Below, in pieces: positions 54,423-63,295 of a DNA stretch of 63,295 bases. The translations under genes and the position numbers were made by a program. The first letter of the stretch is position 1. Every line of letters begins with the position of its first letter. Origin of the DNA: Phyllobacterium chamaecytisi. GTDB lineage: Bacteria; Pseudomonadota; Alphaproteobacteria; Rhizobiales; Rhizobiaceae. A model generated the notes under the pieces. The model made no database searches. It saw nothing but the letters and a program-made list of their open reading frames with translations, and was not told the DNA's origin. The stretch covers positions 1 to 63,295 of the forward strand of contig NZ_JAIQWW010000025.1 in the NCBI RefSeq assembly GCF_020164455.1, in the 5' to 3' direction.

Positions 54423-55172
54423 TCAGCGGAGATGTCGTGCGGAGATTTCGATAAGTTTCCTTCCTAGTTCTATGCACCGCTCATGAGGAAAACGGTGAAC
54501 AAGACCGCCAATGCTCAAGCTACCTAGCATTTGTCCCCTATTATTGCGGATTGGGATGCCAACTGCGACGATGTACTCAAATAAGTCTTCCGACCCAATG
54601 GTATAACCACGCTCACGCGCTTCACGAATACGTTCGCGAACGGCGGCAGGTTCGACTATCGTCTTGGCCGTAGCCTTCTGAAGCGGCTTCGACAGGTATT
54701 CGTCCACGAACTCGTCGCTAGAGAAGGCTAGCAGAGCGAAGGGGCCGCCACCCGCGTGGACCGGCGAGCGCGTGCCTAGATCCGTCCCGACCACCTTTAT
54801 CGGTGTGGTCGAGGCGCGTCGTTCAACGCAAAGTGACATGCCTCTTTCGAGGGTCATCAGAAGCCCGCTGTCCCCGGTGAGGGCCACGATCTCATCCAGA
54901 ATCGGCTTGGCGCGGATAATCAGGGGATTTTGCCGGAGTGCTCTTTGGGCCACGGCGATCAGGTTAACGCCGAGACGATAGCCGCCCGACGCCTTGTCGC
55001 GCTCGATGTATCGTTCCTCGCCAAACGTCGACAGAATCCGCAGAACCGTCGTCTTGTTAATGCCGGTTGTCTTCACGATCTCGGTCACGGTTACCGGTTC
55101 ATCGGCGCCGCCGATAAGCTCCAATATTACAAGCGCCTTCTGTACCGACAGGCTCTGTTCGCGGTTTTCCAT
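54423..55172 (-). CDS. IclR-family transcriptional regulator
   Basis: This protein of 249 residues has an N-terminal winged helix (SVQKALVILELIGGADEPVT, KTTGINKTTVLRILSTF) and a C-terminal effector domain (GYTIGSEDLFEYIVAVGIPI, GSLSIGGLVHRFP). It lies about 260 nt upstream of and in the same direction as the gamma-glutamyltransferase gene. The immediate upstream sequence has the palindromic repeat TAGGAC-TTAAA-GTCCTA near 55195-55212, a good candidate for autoregulation. Confidence 0.88.
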   Translation of the reverse strand: MENREQSLSVQKALVILELIGGADEPVTVTEIVKTTGINKTTVLRILSTFGEERYIERDKASGGYRLGVNLIAVAQRALRQNPLIIRAKPILDEIVALTGDSGLLMTLERGMSLCVERRASTTPIKVVGTDLGTRSPVHAGGGPFALLAFSSDEFVDEYLSKPLQKATAKTIVEPAAVRERIREARERGYTIGSEDLFEYIVAVGIPIRNNRGQMLGSLSIGGLVHRFPHERCIELGRKLIEISARHLR

Positions 55173-55194
55173 TCAGTTTTCCAAGGTCCGATAA

Positions 55195-55211
55195 TAGGAC
55201 TTAAAGTCCTA
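55195..55211. promoter_or_regulatory. Palindrome upstream of the IclR gene, candidate operator
   Basis: TAGGAC and GTCCTA flank TTAAA, 23 bp upstream of the iclR start. A further TCCGATAATAGGAC half lies closer to the gene. IclR proteins usually bind palindromes of this size in their own promoter. Confidence 0.5.
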
Positions 55212-55629
55212 TAATGTAACTTTCTTATGGGAGGCGGGCGGTTCTGTCAACGGAGACAAGTTGAATTGACGCTGAATATGGAGAGAACCCATATCATCCA
55301 CGTCAATATGGCTTCGTCTTTCTGGGCCGCCGGATCATTTGCAAACGAGGGGCACCCGGACGGATGTCCTCGTTACGACGATACCCAGGGAGAAGGCCAA
55401 GGGGTTTGTTCGCGGACTGACCGAAACCCCTGGCAAGGCGAAAACCCGGTTCGTGTTTGGTCCAAATGAACGTGGCGTCGACATCCCCTTCATGGCGGCG
55501 GCCTGGTGCATCACCGGGCAATGCGTGTTCCTTCGCTATTCCGAACGGTAGCAGAACCAGGCATCGAGCCGTCTGTCGAAAGCGTCGGCTGAGCCGCGGC
55601 CACCAGAACCTTGACGTGAACGAGTTAGG

Positions 55630-55640
55630 CTACTAGGTAT
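55630..55640. promoter_or_regulatory. Candidate GntR operator CTAC-TAG-GTAT
   Basis: It lies 83 bp before the gntR start and shares CTAGGTAT with sites at 49570 and 51272. Confidence 0.45.
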
Positions 55641-55722
55641 TCCAAGAGGAATTGGGAATATTTATGCCTTATATTTTCGTATCGCCACGTGAAATGACCG
55701 CGCTTGGGACGGGAGAGCCTCT

Positions 55723-56457
55723 ATGATCAATATTCCAATGCGGCCCTCGGCGTCGCTGCACGAAGCTGTGCGGGAGGAGATTCTCGCACGCATCAGCAAC
55801 GGGACTTACCAGCAGGAGGCAATCATCCCATCGGCCGCCATGCTCGGGGAGGAATTCGGTGTTAGTCCAATCACAATCAAACGTGCATTACGTGATCTGC
55901 AATCGGCCGGAGCACTAGTGGCAGTTGCGGGCAAGGGAACTTATGTAAAGAAGCAAACGCGTGTCCTGCGCCGCTTGGATATCTCGGCGCCTTCTTATGA
56001 AGGCACAACGATTCAGTTGCATTCGATTACGAGAGAGAAGATTTCGGACACAGCAATGAACTCGTTCAACCCACCAGCCGACGCTTTGCTTTGCGTTCGT
56101 AAGACGGTTTATGCTGACGGCGCGCCGTTCATGTACGATGCGACTTATCTGTCCTCAGATCTGAGCGATGCCATAACTGAAGAATTCGGTGAAGTTTTCG
56201 TCACGACGGCACTGGAACGTCACGGCTATGAGGTCGTAAATACCGACCTCATTATTGACGCGGCTCCGGCTTCGGGAAAAGTGGAGGAGATTTTTGGAAT
56301 TCCCTCCGGGTACCCTATGCTTCGCCGATTCTACAAATTTACGACCAGTTCTCCAAAAATGACGGTATTCGGTGTCGTACAGGCGCCATTCGATCAACTC
56401 GCCTGTTCGATAAGTATCCCAGCACGTCCTAAGCCGAGAAGCAGTAAGAACGCTTGA
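55723..56457 (+). CDS. GntR-family regulator with UTRA domain (HutC subfamily)
   Basis: This protein of 244 residues has an N-terminal winged helix (LHEAVREEILARISNGTYQQ, PSAAMLGEEFGVSPITIKRA, GTYVKKQ) and a C-terminal UTRA ligand domain (CVRKTVYADGAPFMYDATYL, YPMLRRFYKF). It is intact, whereas a diverged copy at 51272-51530 is broken. It may regulate the amino-acid importer operon at 42.5-49.5 kb, whose promoter shares its candidate site, although it is now 6 kb away. Confidence 0.88.
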   Translation: MINIPMRPSASLHEAVREEILARISNGTYQQEAIIPSAAMLGEEFGVSPITIKRALRDLQSAGALVAVAGKGTYVKKQTRVLRRLDISAPSYEGTTIQLHSITREKISDTAMNSFNPPADALLCVRKTVYADGAPFMYDATYLSSDLSDAITEEFGEVFVTTALERHGYEVVNTDLIIDAAPASGKVEEIFGIPSGYPMLRRFYKFTTSSPKMTVFGVVQAPFDQLACSISIPARPKPRSSKNA

Positions 56458-56584
56458 AGCGGGCTTGTGCTAGACGAAAGCCATAATTAGCAAGCTTTTT
56501 ACGAGAGCGAAGTTCGTAGCTCATACGGCCTCTCACAGATCCGCCCACACCCTTTAGCGACTCAATCGGATCACTGCGCGACTT

Positions 56585-57853
56585 TCAGTAGTAGTATGCG
56601 GCGAGCATGTCGCGTGTTTGGTACGCGGTGTAAGTGAGCTGCGCAGCGGCGAGGCCCGCAAAGCCAAACGTGCGGCTCAGGCCGAACACAGTGAAGCTCT
56701 CCCGCACCGGCCTTCCCTCGGCCAGCGCGGCGGCGAGCGCTTCCCCGGCGACCGTCGTCGGCGCCATCCCATGTCCGCCAAACGAGATCGCGTGCCAGAT
56801 CCCATCAGCGTCCCGGCCGATCTGTGGCATCTTGTGACGCGCATAGCTCATCAAGCCGCCCCACGCGTGATCCACCCTAACATCGGCGAGTTGTGGATAC
56901 ACGCGTATGAGGTCTCGCCTGAGCAGTCGCGCGATGGCCTCTGGATCGCGGTTGAGCACTGAGATCCGACCTCCCCAAAGAATTCGTGTGTCCTGTAATG
57001 GACGGTAATAGTCGAACGCGAAGCGGGTGTCATAGACTGCATATTGCGCGTCGATTACGTCCGCCAGACGCGTACCAAGTGGCTCGGTTGCGATCACGTA
57101 GGTTGCGATCGGCAGTCCCGCCCGCTCGATGCGGGGCGATACGCCTCGGGCATAAGCACCGCCCGCGAATACGACATCCTTCGCACACACCGCGCCTTTG
57201 GCCGTGCGTACGACGAAGCTGGCGCCTTGGCGGTCAATCGCGCATGCCCGAGATTGCTCGAAAATGCGGGTGCCGCCCTGGACTGCCGCTTTGGCAATGC
57301 CGAGCACGTACTTGAGTGGATGGAAATGGAAGGCGTTGGCCTCAAAGAGGCCTCCATGATAACGAGCAGTCTTCAGCCGCCCACGCAGCTCGTCCGTCTC
57401 GACCGGTTCCCAGTCGACGTCAAATTCGCGTTTCATTAACACACGAAGTCTGTCAAGGCGGGTCCGATCATCGAACCAGTTCGCGAGCATCACTCCCCGG
57501 TCGGCGAGGTCGCAGTCGATTCCGTATCGCGCAATTCGCGCGCGGATCAGGTCGACAGCCTTAATCGTGAGCCGATAGAGGCATCGCGCCTCGTCGCGGC
57601 CGAGCGTGCGCAGCAGGTCGGCGGCGTCCAAGCTATAGCCCCCGAACACGAATCCGCCGTTGCGGCCCGATGCGCCAAAGCCGATTCGCTCACCCTCTAG
57701 TACAACAACATCACGCACGCCGCGTTCGACCAGTCCGAGCGCGGTACAAAGGCCGGCAAGGCCGCCGCCAATGATGCAGACCTGTGTGTCGAGCGTGCCA
57801 GTCAATTGCGGATAGAGCTGGCGGGAGACGGTGGTTTCGTAGAAGTTCTGCAT
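56585..57853 (-). CDS. FAD-dependent oxidoreductase, DAO/PuuB-like
   Basis: This flavoprotein of about 422 residues from MQNFYETTVSRQLYPQLTGT has FAD loop VCIIGGGLAGLCTALGL, ERIGFGASGRNGGFVFGGYS, GGLFEANAFHFHPLKYVLGI and the C-terminal ISFGGHGMAPTTVAGEALA. This layout is shared by gamma-glutamylputrescine oxidase and related amine/amino-acid oxidases. ATG 57874 gives seven more residues; the frame to 58108 is not coding. It is divergent from a TetR gene, probably its regulator. Confidence 0.87.
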   Translation of the reverse strand: MQNFYETTVSRQLYPQLTGTLDTQVCIIGGGLAGLCTALGLVERGVRDVVVLEGERIGFGASGRNGGFVFGGYSLDAADLLRTLGRDEARCLYRLTIKAVDLIRARIARYGIDCDLADRGVMLANWFDDRTRLDRLRVLMKREFDVDWEPVETDELRGRLKTARYHGGLFEANAFHFHPLKYVLGIAKAAVQGGTRIFEQSRACAIDRQGASFVVRTAKGAVCAKDVVFAGGAYARGVSPRIERAGLPIATYVIATEPLGTRLADVIDAQYAVYDTRFAFDYYRPLQDTRILWGGRISVLNRDPEAIARLLRRDLIRVYPQLADVRVDHAWGGLMSYARHKMPQIGRDADGIWHAISFGGHGMAPTTVAGEALAAALAEGRPVRESFTVFGLSRTFGFAGLAAAQLTYTAYQTRDMLAAYYY

Positions 57854-58113
57854 GTGAACCCTGAAGTTGGACATGTCGAAACGAAGAGCCGGACGTGCTC
57901 CCGGATTCGAGGTGGTGGTTCTGCACGTGCAGCGTTCGCGAACGCCAAGTCTAGTTGGCGTGGTGAGATGCTGGATTTTAGCCTGCTGGCGACATCGGCA
58001 GCGCGCATGCAGTACTAGTAGAGTCAGAGTTATTATGCAAGCGCATAATTTGTTCGACTTGAATAGATCGCATAGACGCTCCAAAACGATCGTAGAATGA
58101 GGATACAACGTCT

Positions 58114-58734
58114 ATGGCAAGAAGTTTTGCGAGAATGCCCGAAGCGGAGCGCCGCCACCAACTTATTGAAGCTACCCTGGATTGTATATTCGAATACGGC
58201 ATCCAGGGCACCACTGTCCGTTCGGTCGCCGCACACGCTGGCGTCACCAACGGCTTGATTCGGCATCACTTTGAAAACAAAGCAAACCTAATTGCTGCCG
58301 CCTATCAACAAGTAATGCTGGTGATCACAAGCTCAGCGTATCAAGCTTTGGCAACCGCTCAGGGTTCGCCGCGAGAACGACTCCATAACTTTGTAGAAGC
58401 GACCCTGAAGGGCCAAGCAGCAGAGTACAGAATGCTGGCACTCTGGGGTACCTTCGTCGGTCAAAGCCGTGTTGATCCTTTGATCGGTAGCGTAAGGGAC
58501 GAATCCTATGCGAGTTTGAGAAGCGCCACCGAGCCGCTGATCGCGCAGGTGATGCGTGACGCAGGCAAATCCGCTTCTTCTGTCGAGACATCGGATCTGA
58601 CAATCGCCATCCTCGCGATCATCGACGGGCTTTGGATCGAGTCTTGCCTCAGCGACGAGGGTCCACAGGTCGACCGTCTCGTCAATCTTGGCATTCGGTC
58701 AATCGCGCGCCTCCTAGATCTTCCCCCTAAATAA
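58114..58734 (+). CDS. TetR-family regulator, BetI-like
   Basis: This protein of 206 residues has the TetR helix-turn-helix (RHQLIEATLDCIFEYGIQGT, TVRSVAAHAGVTNGLIRHHF). The segment RRHQLIEATL and YGIQGTTVRSVA...GVTNGLIRHHF closely resemble BetI, the choline-responsive repressor, and its relatives. Divergent from the DAO-type oxidoreductase at 56585, it likely controls that gene. An amine or betaine ligand is inference. Confidence 0.88.
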   Translation: MARSFARMPEAERRHQLIEATLDCIFEYGIQGTTVRSVAAHAGVTNGLIRHHFENKANLIAAAYQQVMLVITSSAYQALATAQGSPRERLHNFVEATLKGQAAEYRMLALWGTFVGQSRVDPLIGSVRDESYASLRSATEPLIAQVMRDAGKSASSVETSDLTIAILAIIDGLWIESCLSDEGPQVDRLVNLGIRSIARLLDLPPK

Positions 58735-58979
58735 AGACATATGTGGAGTCGACGGTTGCTGCTTAGGCGGCTAGTTGCGAGAGTTGGTCGGTTACTGCAA
58801 GCTCGAAGCATACTACGGGGATCTATCACGGCTAAAGCTCATACGAGGGCTTCTGCTCAAGGCTGATCACTAATGCATAGCACGGTTCCTTTGGATGTCT
58901 GTTCGGATCCATGGTCTGAGCCAGATTGCATGACGCCGCGCGTTTCCGTCACCGGTTCAAACTCACATACGGTCGCCGT

Positions 58980-59174
58980 GTTGTTCGGCAGCACAATTAT
59001 CCCTGGCTCTCCGCGCTTGAACGCTAGCAGTGCCCGGACCAGTGCTTTACCATCAATCTTGTCGGTCTTCGCACGCCGGCACCGACGTGAAGTAGCGATC
59101 GAAGCCGAATCAACGACGTAACTCTCGATCCCGTTCGCTTCCAGCACGAATGTATCCAAATGCCGCCCAATCAC
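58980..59174 (-). mobile_element. IS110-family transposase fragment
   Basis: The frame reads NGIESYVVDSASIATSRRCR then RAKTDKIDGKALVRALLAFK, the DEDD-domain central part of IS110-type transposases (KTDKIDGKALVRAL with two Asp). Both ends are missing. Confidence 0.65.
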
Positions 59175-59504
59175 GCCTCCTGGGTCGTCACGATTGGAAA
59201 CGCTCGCCCGGATCGGAGCCGCGCCTTCTCCTGCGTCTGCGCAAACCGATCCAGCAGCTCGGAAACATCGCCGCCGTCCACCCCATGCTTCGACATCTTC
59301 TCGCCGTTGCCTGGCGACAACGAAATGACGAGTCCCGTCGATCGACTCAGTTCCAAAGACAAAATTATTGCGCCAAGATCAGTGCGGACAGCGGTCGGCG
59401 TTTCTGAGGTTTCGCTGAGTACCTCAATAACCGCGTGCAGCAAGATCATCGTGCCATTGCGCCGAGTCGTAAGGATGCTGGAGTTGTTAAGGAGCTCTAC
59501 TGCC

Positions 59505-59931
59505 CTAGCGATCTCTCTCCTCCGAAACTTCCTGCCGAAGCGTGGGCCCTTGAGAAAGGCGCCAACCGACAGCCGCGATAAATCGATCATACCGCTCTCC
59601 CCTTTCGCCCGAGCCACCACCTGCCCACTTTCCGGAACGGCGGCCGCTGAATTCAGCCAGAACCGGATGAACAGGGCCAATGTTTCGCTTGTGATCTCGG
59701 CACGCAGCTCCAATCGCTGTAGGCCCGATCAAGCCGATCCAAGCGTTTGACGATCGTCGCTTCTCCCCGCTCATCCACATCCGGCGAGAGAAATGACGCG
59801 ATAGCGGCCTCCGCGATGAGCGAGAGAGATTTACCCTTCGATAGGCGAAAACCTAAGAGTCGCCACTGCAGGTCCGGCTCGAGATAAACTGAAAGTCGGT
59901 GTTTTTTGTCTGTCCGTCCTGACAATTTCAA
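59505..59931 (-). pseudogene. CopG/ribbon-helix-helix-type regulator of a conjugation locus, frameshifted
   Basis: From a TTG start at 59931 the frame reads KLSGRTDKKHRLSVYLEPDL then KGKSLSLIAEAAIASFLSPD, a ribbon-helix-helix start as in the CopG-like genes next to traG in rhizobial Trb/VirB-type plasmids. It continues in a second frame (ITSETLALFIRFWL) and a third (YDRFIAAVGWRLSQGPTLRQ). At least two frameshifts break it. It follows the end of the traG remnant directly. Confidence 0.6.
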
Positions 59932-59933
59932 AG

Positions 59934-60964
59934 CTCCACACCACCACCAGGATCCACGGATATCTGCCGAGCAACCTGACGCATCTTACGCGAAAGCGGT
60001 CGGAGGTCGCATCGCGTTCCGGCGCTTCGCCATTCAGGTCGAACTCATTGACGGCCCCTGTCACCGGTTCGGTGCTATCTCCTTGCGCGCCTCCAAATCC
60101 GGCTCTCGGCGAAGGCCAGCGTTTGACGCCTCGTCATTCCCGCTGCCATCTTCCGACTGAGTTGCGTTCGAATCTGCAAAATCCCTGTCTGTTAGCGATC
60201 CCCTTCCTTGCTTGTAGTAATTCGACCAGTCGTCTGTTATCAACCTGCGTTCAACGCACTCGTCGCTTGCTGCTGTAGGCAGAACACGTCCGCCGAGACG
60301 CACATCCTCGAAGTAGCGCGCTTCTTCGTCCGGATCGGCGGAATGCCAGCCACCATGACAATCTCGTCGTCCGGCGGAAGCTGCATCACCTCCCCAGGCG
60401 TCAGCAGCGGTCGTGCCGTCTCTGACCTGTAGACCATCAGATGCGAAAGCCAGGGTGCCAGCCGATGGCCGGCATAATTCTGCATCGCCCGCATTTCTGT
60501 CGTGGTGCCGAGCGAATCCGAAACGCGTTTGGCGGTGCACTCGTCGTTGGTGGCGAAGCTTACGCGGACATGGCAGTTGTCGAGGACAGAATTGTTGGCA
60601 CCGTAAGCCTTCTCGATCTGGTTGAGCGACTGTGCGATGAGGAACGCCTTGATGCCGTAGCCGGCCATGAAGGCGAGCGCCGACTCGGAGAAGTCGAGAC
60701 GGCCAAGCGCGGGGGACTCGTCGAGCCTCATGAGGACACGATGGCGACGATCCTTCGCATGCAGATCTTCTGCGAGGCGTCGACCGATCTGGTCGAGCAC
60801 CAGGCGCACGAGCGGCTTGGTGCGGGAGATGTCGGAGGGTGGCACGACGAGATAGAGCGTGGTCGGCTTCTGTTCGGCCACGATGTCGGTGATGCGCCAA
60901 TCGCAGCGATGGGCGAGATCCATCCCCGAGATTTCGAGATAGTTGTTCAAAGCACGAGACATTC
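59934..60964 (-). pseudogene. traG: TraG/VirD4-type coupling protein, 3' part with frameshifts
   Basis: The main frame (up to 60962) contains TTLYLVVPPSDISRTKPLVR, HRVLMRLDESPALGRLDFSE and YGIKAFLIAQSLNQIEKAYG, the C-terminal ATPase lobe of VirD4/TraG with the Walker B segment shown as LDESPALG. It frameshifts near 60320 to RYFEDVRLGGRVLPTAASDE and again near 60070 to NEFDLNGEAPERDATSDRF, ending RQISVDPGGGVEL at 59934. The N-terminal 400 or so residues, including Walker A and the membrane part, are missing. Confidence 0.7.
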
Positions 60965-61077
60965 AGGCTGTCGAATCCTAAATGTGCAGCGAGATCGACA
61001 AGCGAAAACACATCAAAGCCCGGCTTATGACGGTACTGGTAACGAACGCCATAGGAGTGCAGGAATAGCTTTGTCAT
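60965..61077 (-). pseudogene. N-terminal fragment of a sugar-phosphate isomerase/epimerase-like TIM-barrel protein
   Basis: From ATG 61077 the frame reads MTKLFLHSYGVRYQYRHKPG then FDVFSLVDLAAHLGFDSLN, the typical first strand and helix of xylose-isomerase-like TIM barrels. It is cut after about 38 residues where traG debris begins. The start overlaps the dppC-like stop (ATGA), so the two were once an operon. Confidence 0.55.
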
Positions 61078-61440
61078 GATTTTGAGAAGTCCAGTTGGCG
61101 CGATGCATTGGAGGCAGCAAAGAGCGCGAACAGTGAAGCGATAAGGATGAAAATCCCGGGAATGAGCGGCGCCGTCGAATCGAGCAAAAGGCTGGTCGCA
61201 TTGAGTTTGATCAGCGATCCCCAGTCGGTAGCTGGAGGCTGAACGCCAATACCGAGCAGGCTGAGCGCGCTCAAAAACATCAGGCAGGCAACGAAACGGT
61301 TGACGAGTTCGACAGCTCGAAGGGGCGGAGGTTCGGCCATCTCGCGTGACGAGATAGAAGAAGCCCGCTCCTCTTATTCGGGATAGTTCGACGAATGGCT
61401 CGGCGAAGATTTGCATCACCGGCGCCTCGAGCGAGAGGTA
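61074..61440 (-). pseudogene. DppC-type peptide ABC transporter permease, C-terminal remnant with frameshift
   Basis: One frame has IFAEPFVELSRIRGAGFFYL, the EAA-loop region of DppC/OppC permeases. After a frameshift near 61335 it continues VNRFVACLMFLSALSLLGIG and VQPPATDWGSLIKLNATSLL to the stop at 61074. GVQPPATDWGSL is a hallmark of the family. The N-terminal two thirds are lost. Confidence 0.65.
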
Positions 61441-62198
61441 TGCAATGGCAGACCGAACATGACAGCAAATGCGTTTTCGGCGAAGGGGCGGCGCTGCACA
61501 GCAAACGGAGCGGTACAGGCTCCGGCTTCAAATCCGAACTCACGCTTGACCACAACAAGGTTGCAGCCTTTAAATTCTAGTGGGTGAGCCCATCCCGAGG
61601 AAGGATTGGTGCGCGCACAGCCTTCCTGACGAGGACGGATCCCTTGATTGAGGGGCAGACATGACAGCGCCCTTGGTAACGTTCAACACCCAGTCTCGGC
61701 TCTGGCTTCAACGTAGTGGTGGCCAATGCACGATTGCCCCGTCCTTCGCCTCATCGCTATTCTTCGAAGGACAACAAAACGACATCAGTCCTGCCGTGCC
61801 TGGTCATCGCAACGGGCTCTCCTGCGAAAGCTTCATCTACGATCGTCGAGAACGATGCCCGCGCTTCTCTGAGACCGATTGATTCCATCGCTCTTTTTAC
61901 TTTCAAAAAGTGATCACCAGTGTGCACTTTTAGAGATTTTCGTTAACAAGCCAAACGCTGCAGAGCGATGGCGACAAGACCGAGCTGCGGTAGTGCCCCA
62001 AGTCAGATGTGACGGTCGGCCATTTTCGGAAAATTCAGTTCGGCAAAGTCGTGAGATTGGTAAATCATTCCTTCTTGGCCGGAGGCTATCTATTTATTCT
62101 GCCGCTTCAAATTTGAAGCCGCTAAGTGGTCGCATTGTGTAGTTCATTCAATGGATAATCCGACAGGACGGCCGCTTCCTTCCGCAGGGAGATCTGAC
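61441..62198. other. Debris region of 0.76 kb
   Basis: No intact gene is seen on either strand. Short plus frames at 61395-61580 and 61661-61913 have no recognisable family. It should contain the promoter of the ssuB remnant-ssuD unit near its right end. Confidence 0.45.
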
Positions 62199-62723
62199 AT
62201 GCTTGAGATTAACGCCATGGGCAAGATCTATCAGAATGGCGCTCGGGCGATTGAAAACGTGAGCCTCAATGTCGGTGATGGTGAGATCCTTACGGTGGTC
62301 GGCGATTCGGATCGTGGCAAGAGTGCGTTGCAGCTGATTTTTGGAATCGACCGCGTTACAACAGTTGGTGTCGACGATGGGATCCGTGAGCCGCTTCTCC
62401 AAGTCGGCCTGATCTTCCACGGACCGCGCCTTTTTCCCTGGTTGAAATTCCCCGAAAATGTAGGCTTTAGCCTGGATAAACCGGATACCACAACGAAAGC
62501 GCAGCGGATTTGGCGAAGCACTCGGAAAGGTCGAGCTTTCCCGAAATGGCGTAGGTTGGCCCAAGGAACTTTCCGTTGGTCAGCCCCAACGCATCGCCCT
62601 CGCCCACGCACTTGTCGCCCGTCCCTGTGTTGCTTGCTTGACGAACCTTTTTCGGCGCTTGATGCCCTCGCTCGCTCAACTCCATCCGCCCCTCGCACAA
62701 GATCGCTTCTTGAAGCCCTATAG
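62199..62723 (+). pseudogene. ssuB: SsuB-type sulfonate ABC transporter ATPase, decayed
   Basis: The frame starts MLEINAMGKIYQNGARAIEN then VSLNVGDGEILTVVGDSDRG, like aliphatic sulfonate ATPases. The Walker A loop reads GDSDRGKSAL, so conserved glycines are lost. Downstream, frameshifts scramble the signature, although the Walker B segment LLDEPFSALDALARS reappears near 62635-62680. The C-terminal third is missing. It ends just before ssuD. Confidence 0.7.
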
Positions 62724-62731
62724 GATTGACG

Positions 62732-63295
62732 ATGACCATCGCAGTTTCAGACAAAATCAAGGTTCTGTGGTTTCTGCCCACGCATGGCGACAGCCGTTAC
62801 CTCGGCACCTCGGAGGGCGGGCGGGCCGTTGATCTGCCCTATCTCAAGCAGGTGGCGCAAGCGGCCGATACACTCGGTTACTATGGCGTGCTGCTACCGA
62901 CCGGCCGCAGCTGTGAGGACAGCTGGGTTGTCGCCTCGGCCCTGGCGCCACTGACCGAGCGTTTGCGCTTTCTGGTCGCCGTTCGTCCCGGACTGCAATC
63001 CCCCACGCTTGCCGCGCGCATGACAGCAACACTCGATCGCATTTCCGAGGGACGATTGCTGATCAATGTGGTCACTGGCGGTGACCCGGTCGAAAACAAG
63101 GGCGATGGGATATTTCTGTCGCACGATGAGCGCTATGAGGTCACGCGCGAATTCCTCGATATCTATAAAGCTGTACTGCGCGGCGAGACGGTGGAATTTA
63201 CCGGAAAGCATTTCAAAATCGAGGATGGGCGGCTGCTCTTCCCTCCGCATCAGACGCCTCACCCGCCGCTCTATTTTGGCGGTTCGTCGGAAGCG
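62732..63295 (+). CDS. ssuD: FMNH2-dependent alkanesulfonate monooxygenase SsuD, partial (runs off the right edge)
   Basis: From ATG 62732 the plus strand is open to the end, 188 codons: [73 protein letters not shown] and [20 protein letters not shown]. These are the family landmarks of SsuD, which releases sulfite from alkanesulfonates using FMNH2. No frameshift is visible in the part present, in contrast to the ssuB remnant 8 nt upstream. A reductase partner could be one of the two FMN reductases at 2.6-4.5 kb. Confidence 0.93.
   Translation, partial: MTIAVSDKIKVLWFLPTHGDSRYLGTSEGGRAVDLPYLKQVAQAADTLGYYGVLLPTGRSCEDSWVVASALAPLTERLRFLVAVRPGLQSPTLAARMTATLDRISEGRLLINVVTGGDPVENKGDGIFLSHDERYEVTREFLDIYKAVLRGETVEFTGKHFKIEDGRLLFPPHQTPHPPLYFGGSSEA

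Larger units (their letters stand above)
55173..55722. other. Spacer between iclR and gntR
   Basis: It holds the iclR operator candidate, a protein-like but unassigned plus frame (VRGLTETPGKAKTRFVFGPN) near 55390-55550, and the CTACTAGGTAT site at 55630. The last 90 bases duplicate those upstream of the broken gntR. Confidence 0.5.

Noticed and set aside
60061..61419. A 452-residue minus-strand frame across traG and dppC
   Set aside because: It is a chance open frame that stitches pieces of dppC, the isomerase start and out-of-frame traG sequence.
1..63295. CRISPR arrays, rRNA or tRNA genes
   Set aside because: No regularly spaced short repeats, rRNA stretches or cloverleaf-capable sequence were seen on reading through.

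Overview
The window looks like an accessory, plasmid-like region of an alphaproteobacterium of the order Rhizobiales (Rhizobium/Sinorhizobium/Mesorhizobium/Agrobacterium type). The grounds are the many ABC importers, a DUF982 protein, TadE/TadG genes, a Ti/Sym-plasmid-type TraG plus CopG-like remnant, and a high load of IS and intron debris. Nearly all intact genes lie on the minus strand. Species and replicon are inferences from gene content only.

Layout. 1-4.6 kb: a branched-chain-type (Liv) transporter edge next to an SfnG-like dimethylsulfone monooxygenase, two FMN reductases and a DUF982 protein. 5.3-7.4 kb: tadE, tadE and tadG without the rest of a Tad locus. 7.7-13.7 kb: a graveyard (cspA, a BadF-type ATPase, a family-4 glycosidase end, IS3, a methyltransferase and a ferredoxin reductase, all broken) around one intact AraC regulator. 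13.7-25.8 kb: one long operon read right to left, with two tandemly duplicated binding proteins, livM, livG, livF, an amidohydrolase, livH and glcDEF. 26.3-32.6 kb: a flavoprotein, a TIM-barrel protein of the PEP-hydrolase/signal-transduction type, a Tm-1-like ATP-binding protein, a divergent short TIM-barrel protein, and a regulator that fuses the same TIM barrel to a degenerate NtrC-type AAA+ domain. 32.7-39.6 kb: a sugar/polyol ABC operon with PfkB kinase, SDR and HAD phosphatase, ending in that regulator gene. 40-42 kb: truncated iclR, dppD and lysR. 42.5-49.5 kb: a polar amino-acid importer with a MetC-like C-S lyase, an M24 peptidase and a DoeB-like deacylase. 49.6-52.3 kb: an IS1380 element, a broken gntR copy and an IS630 remnant split by a group II intron remnant. 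52.5-58.7 kb: gamma-glutamyltransferase with an IclR regulator, an intact GntR regulator, and a DAO-type oxidoreductase divergent from a TetR regulator. 59-62.7 kb: conjugation, dppC and ssuB debris. 62.7 kb to the edge: the start of an intact ssuD.

The main new observation is a 16-bp direct-repeat motif (GGGTAAARTTGSGTAM). It sits 109-119 bp upstream of the start codon of four minus-strand transcription units: both Liv binding proteins, the Tm-1/TIM-barrel/flavoprotein operon and the sugar ABC operon. A fifth copy lies 104 bp before a truncated 21-codon frame. The motif ties the three catabolic operons and the TIM-barrel regulator into one putative regulon. A second theme is sulfur or S-conjugate use: SfnG, SsuD, a C-S lyase, an M24 peptidase, a deacylase and a gamma-glutamyltransferase.
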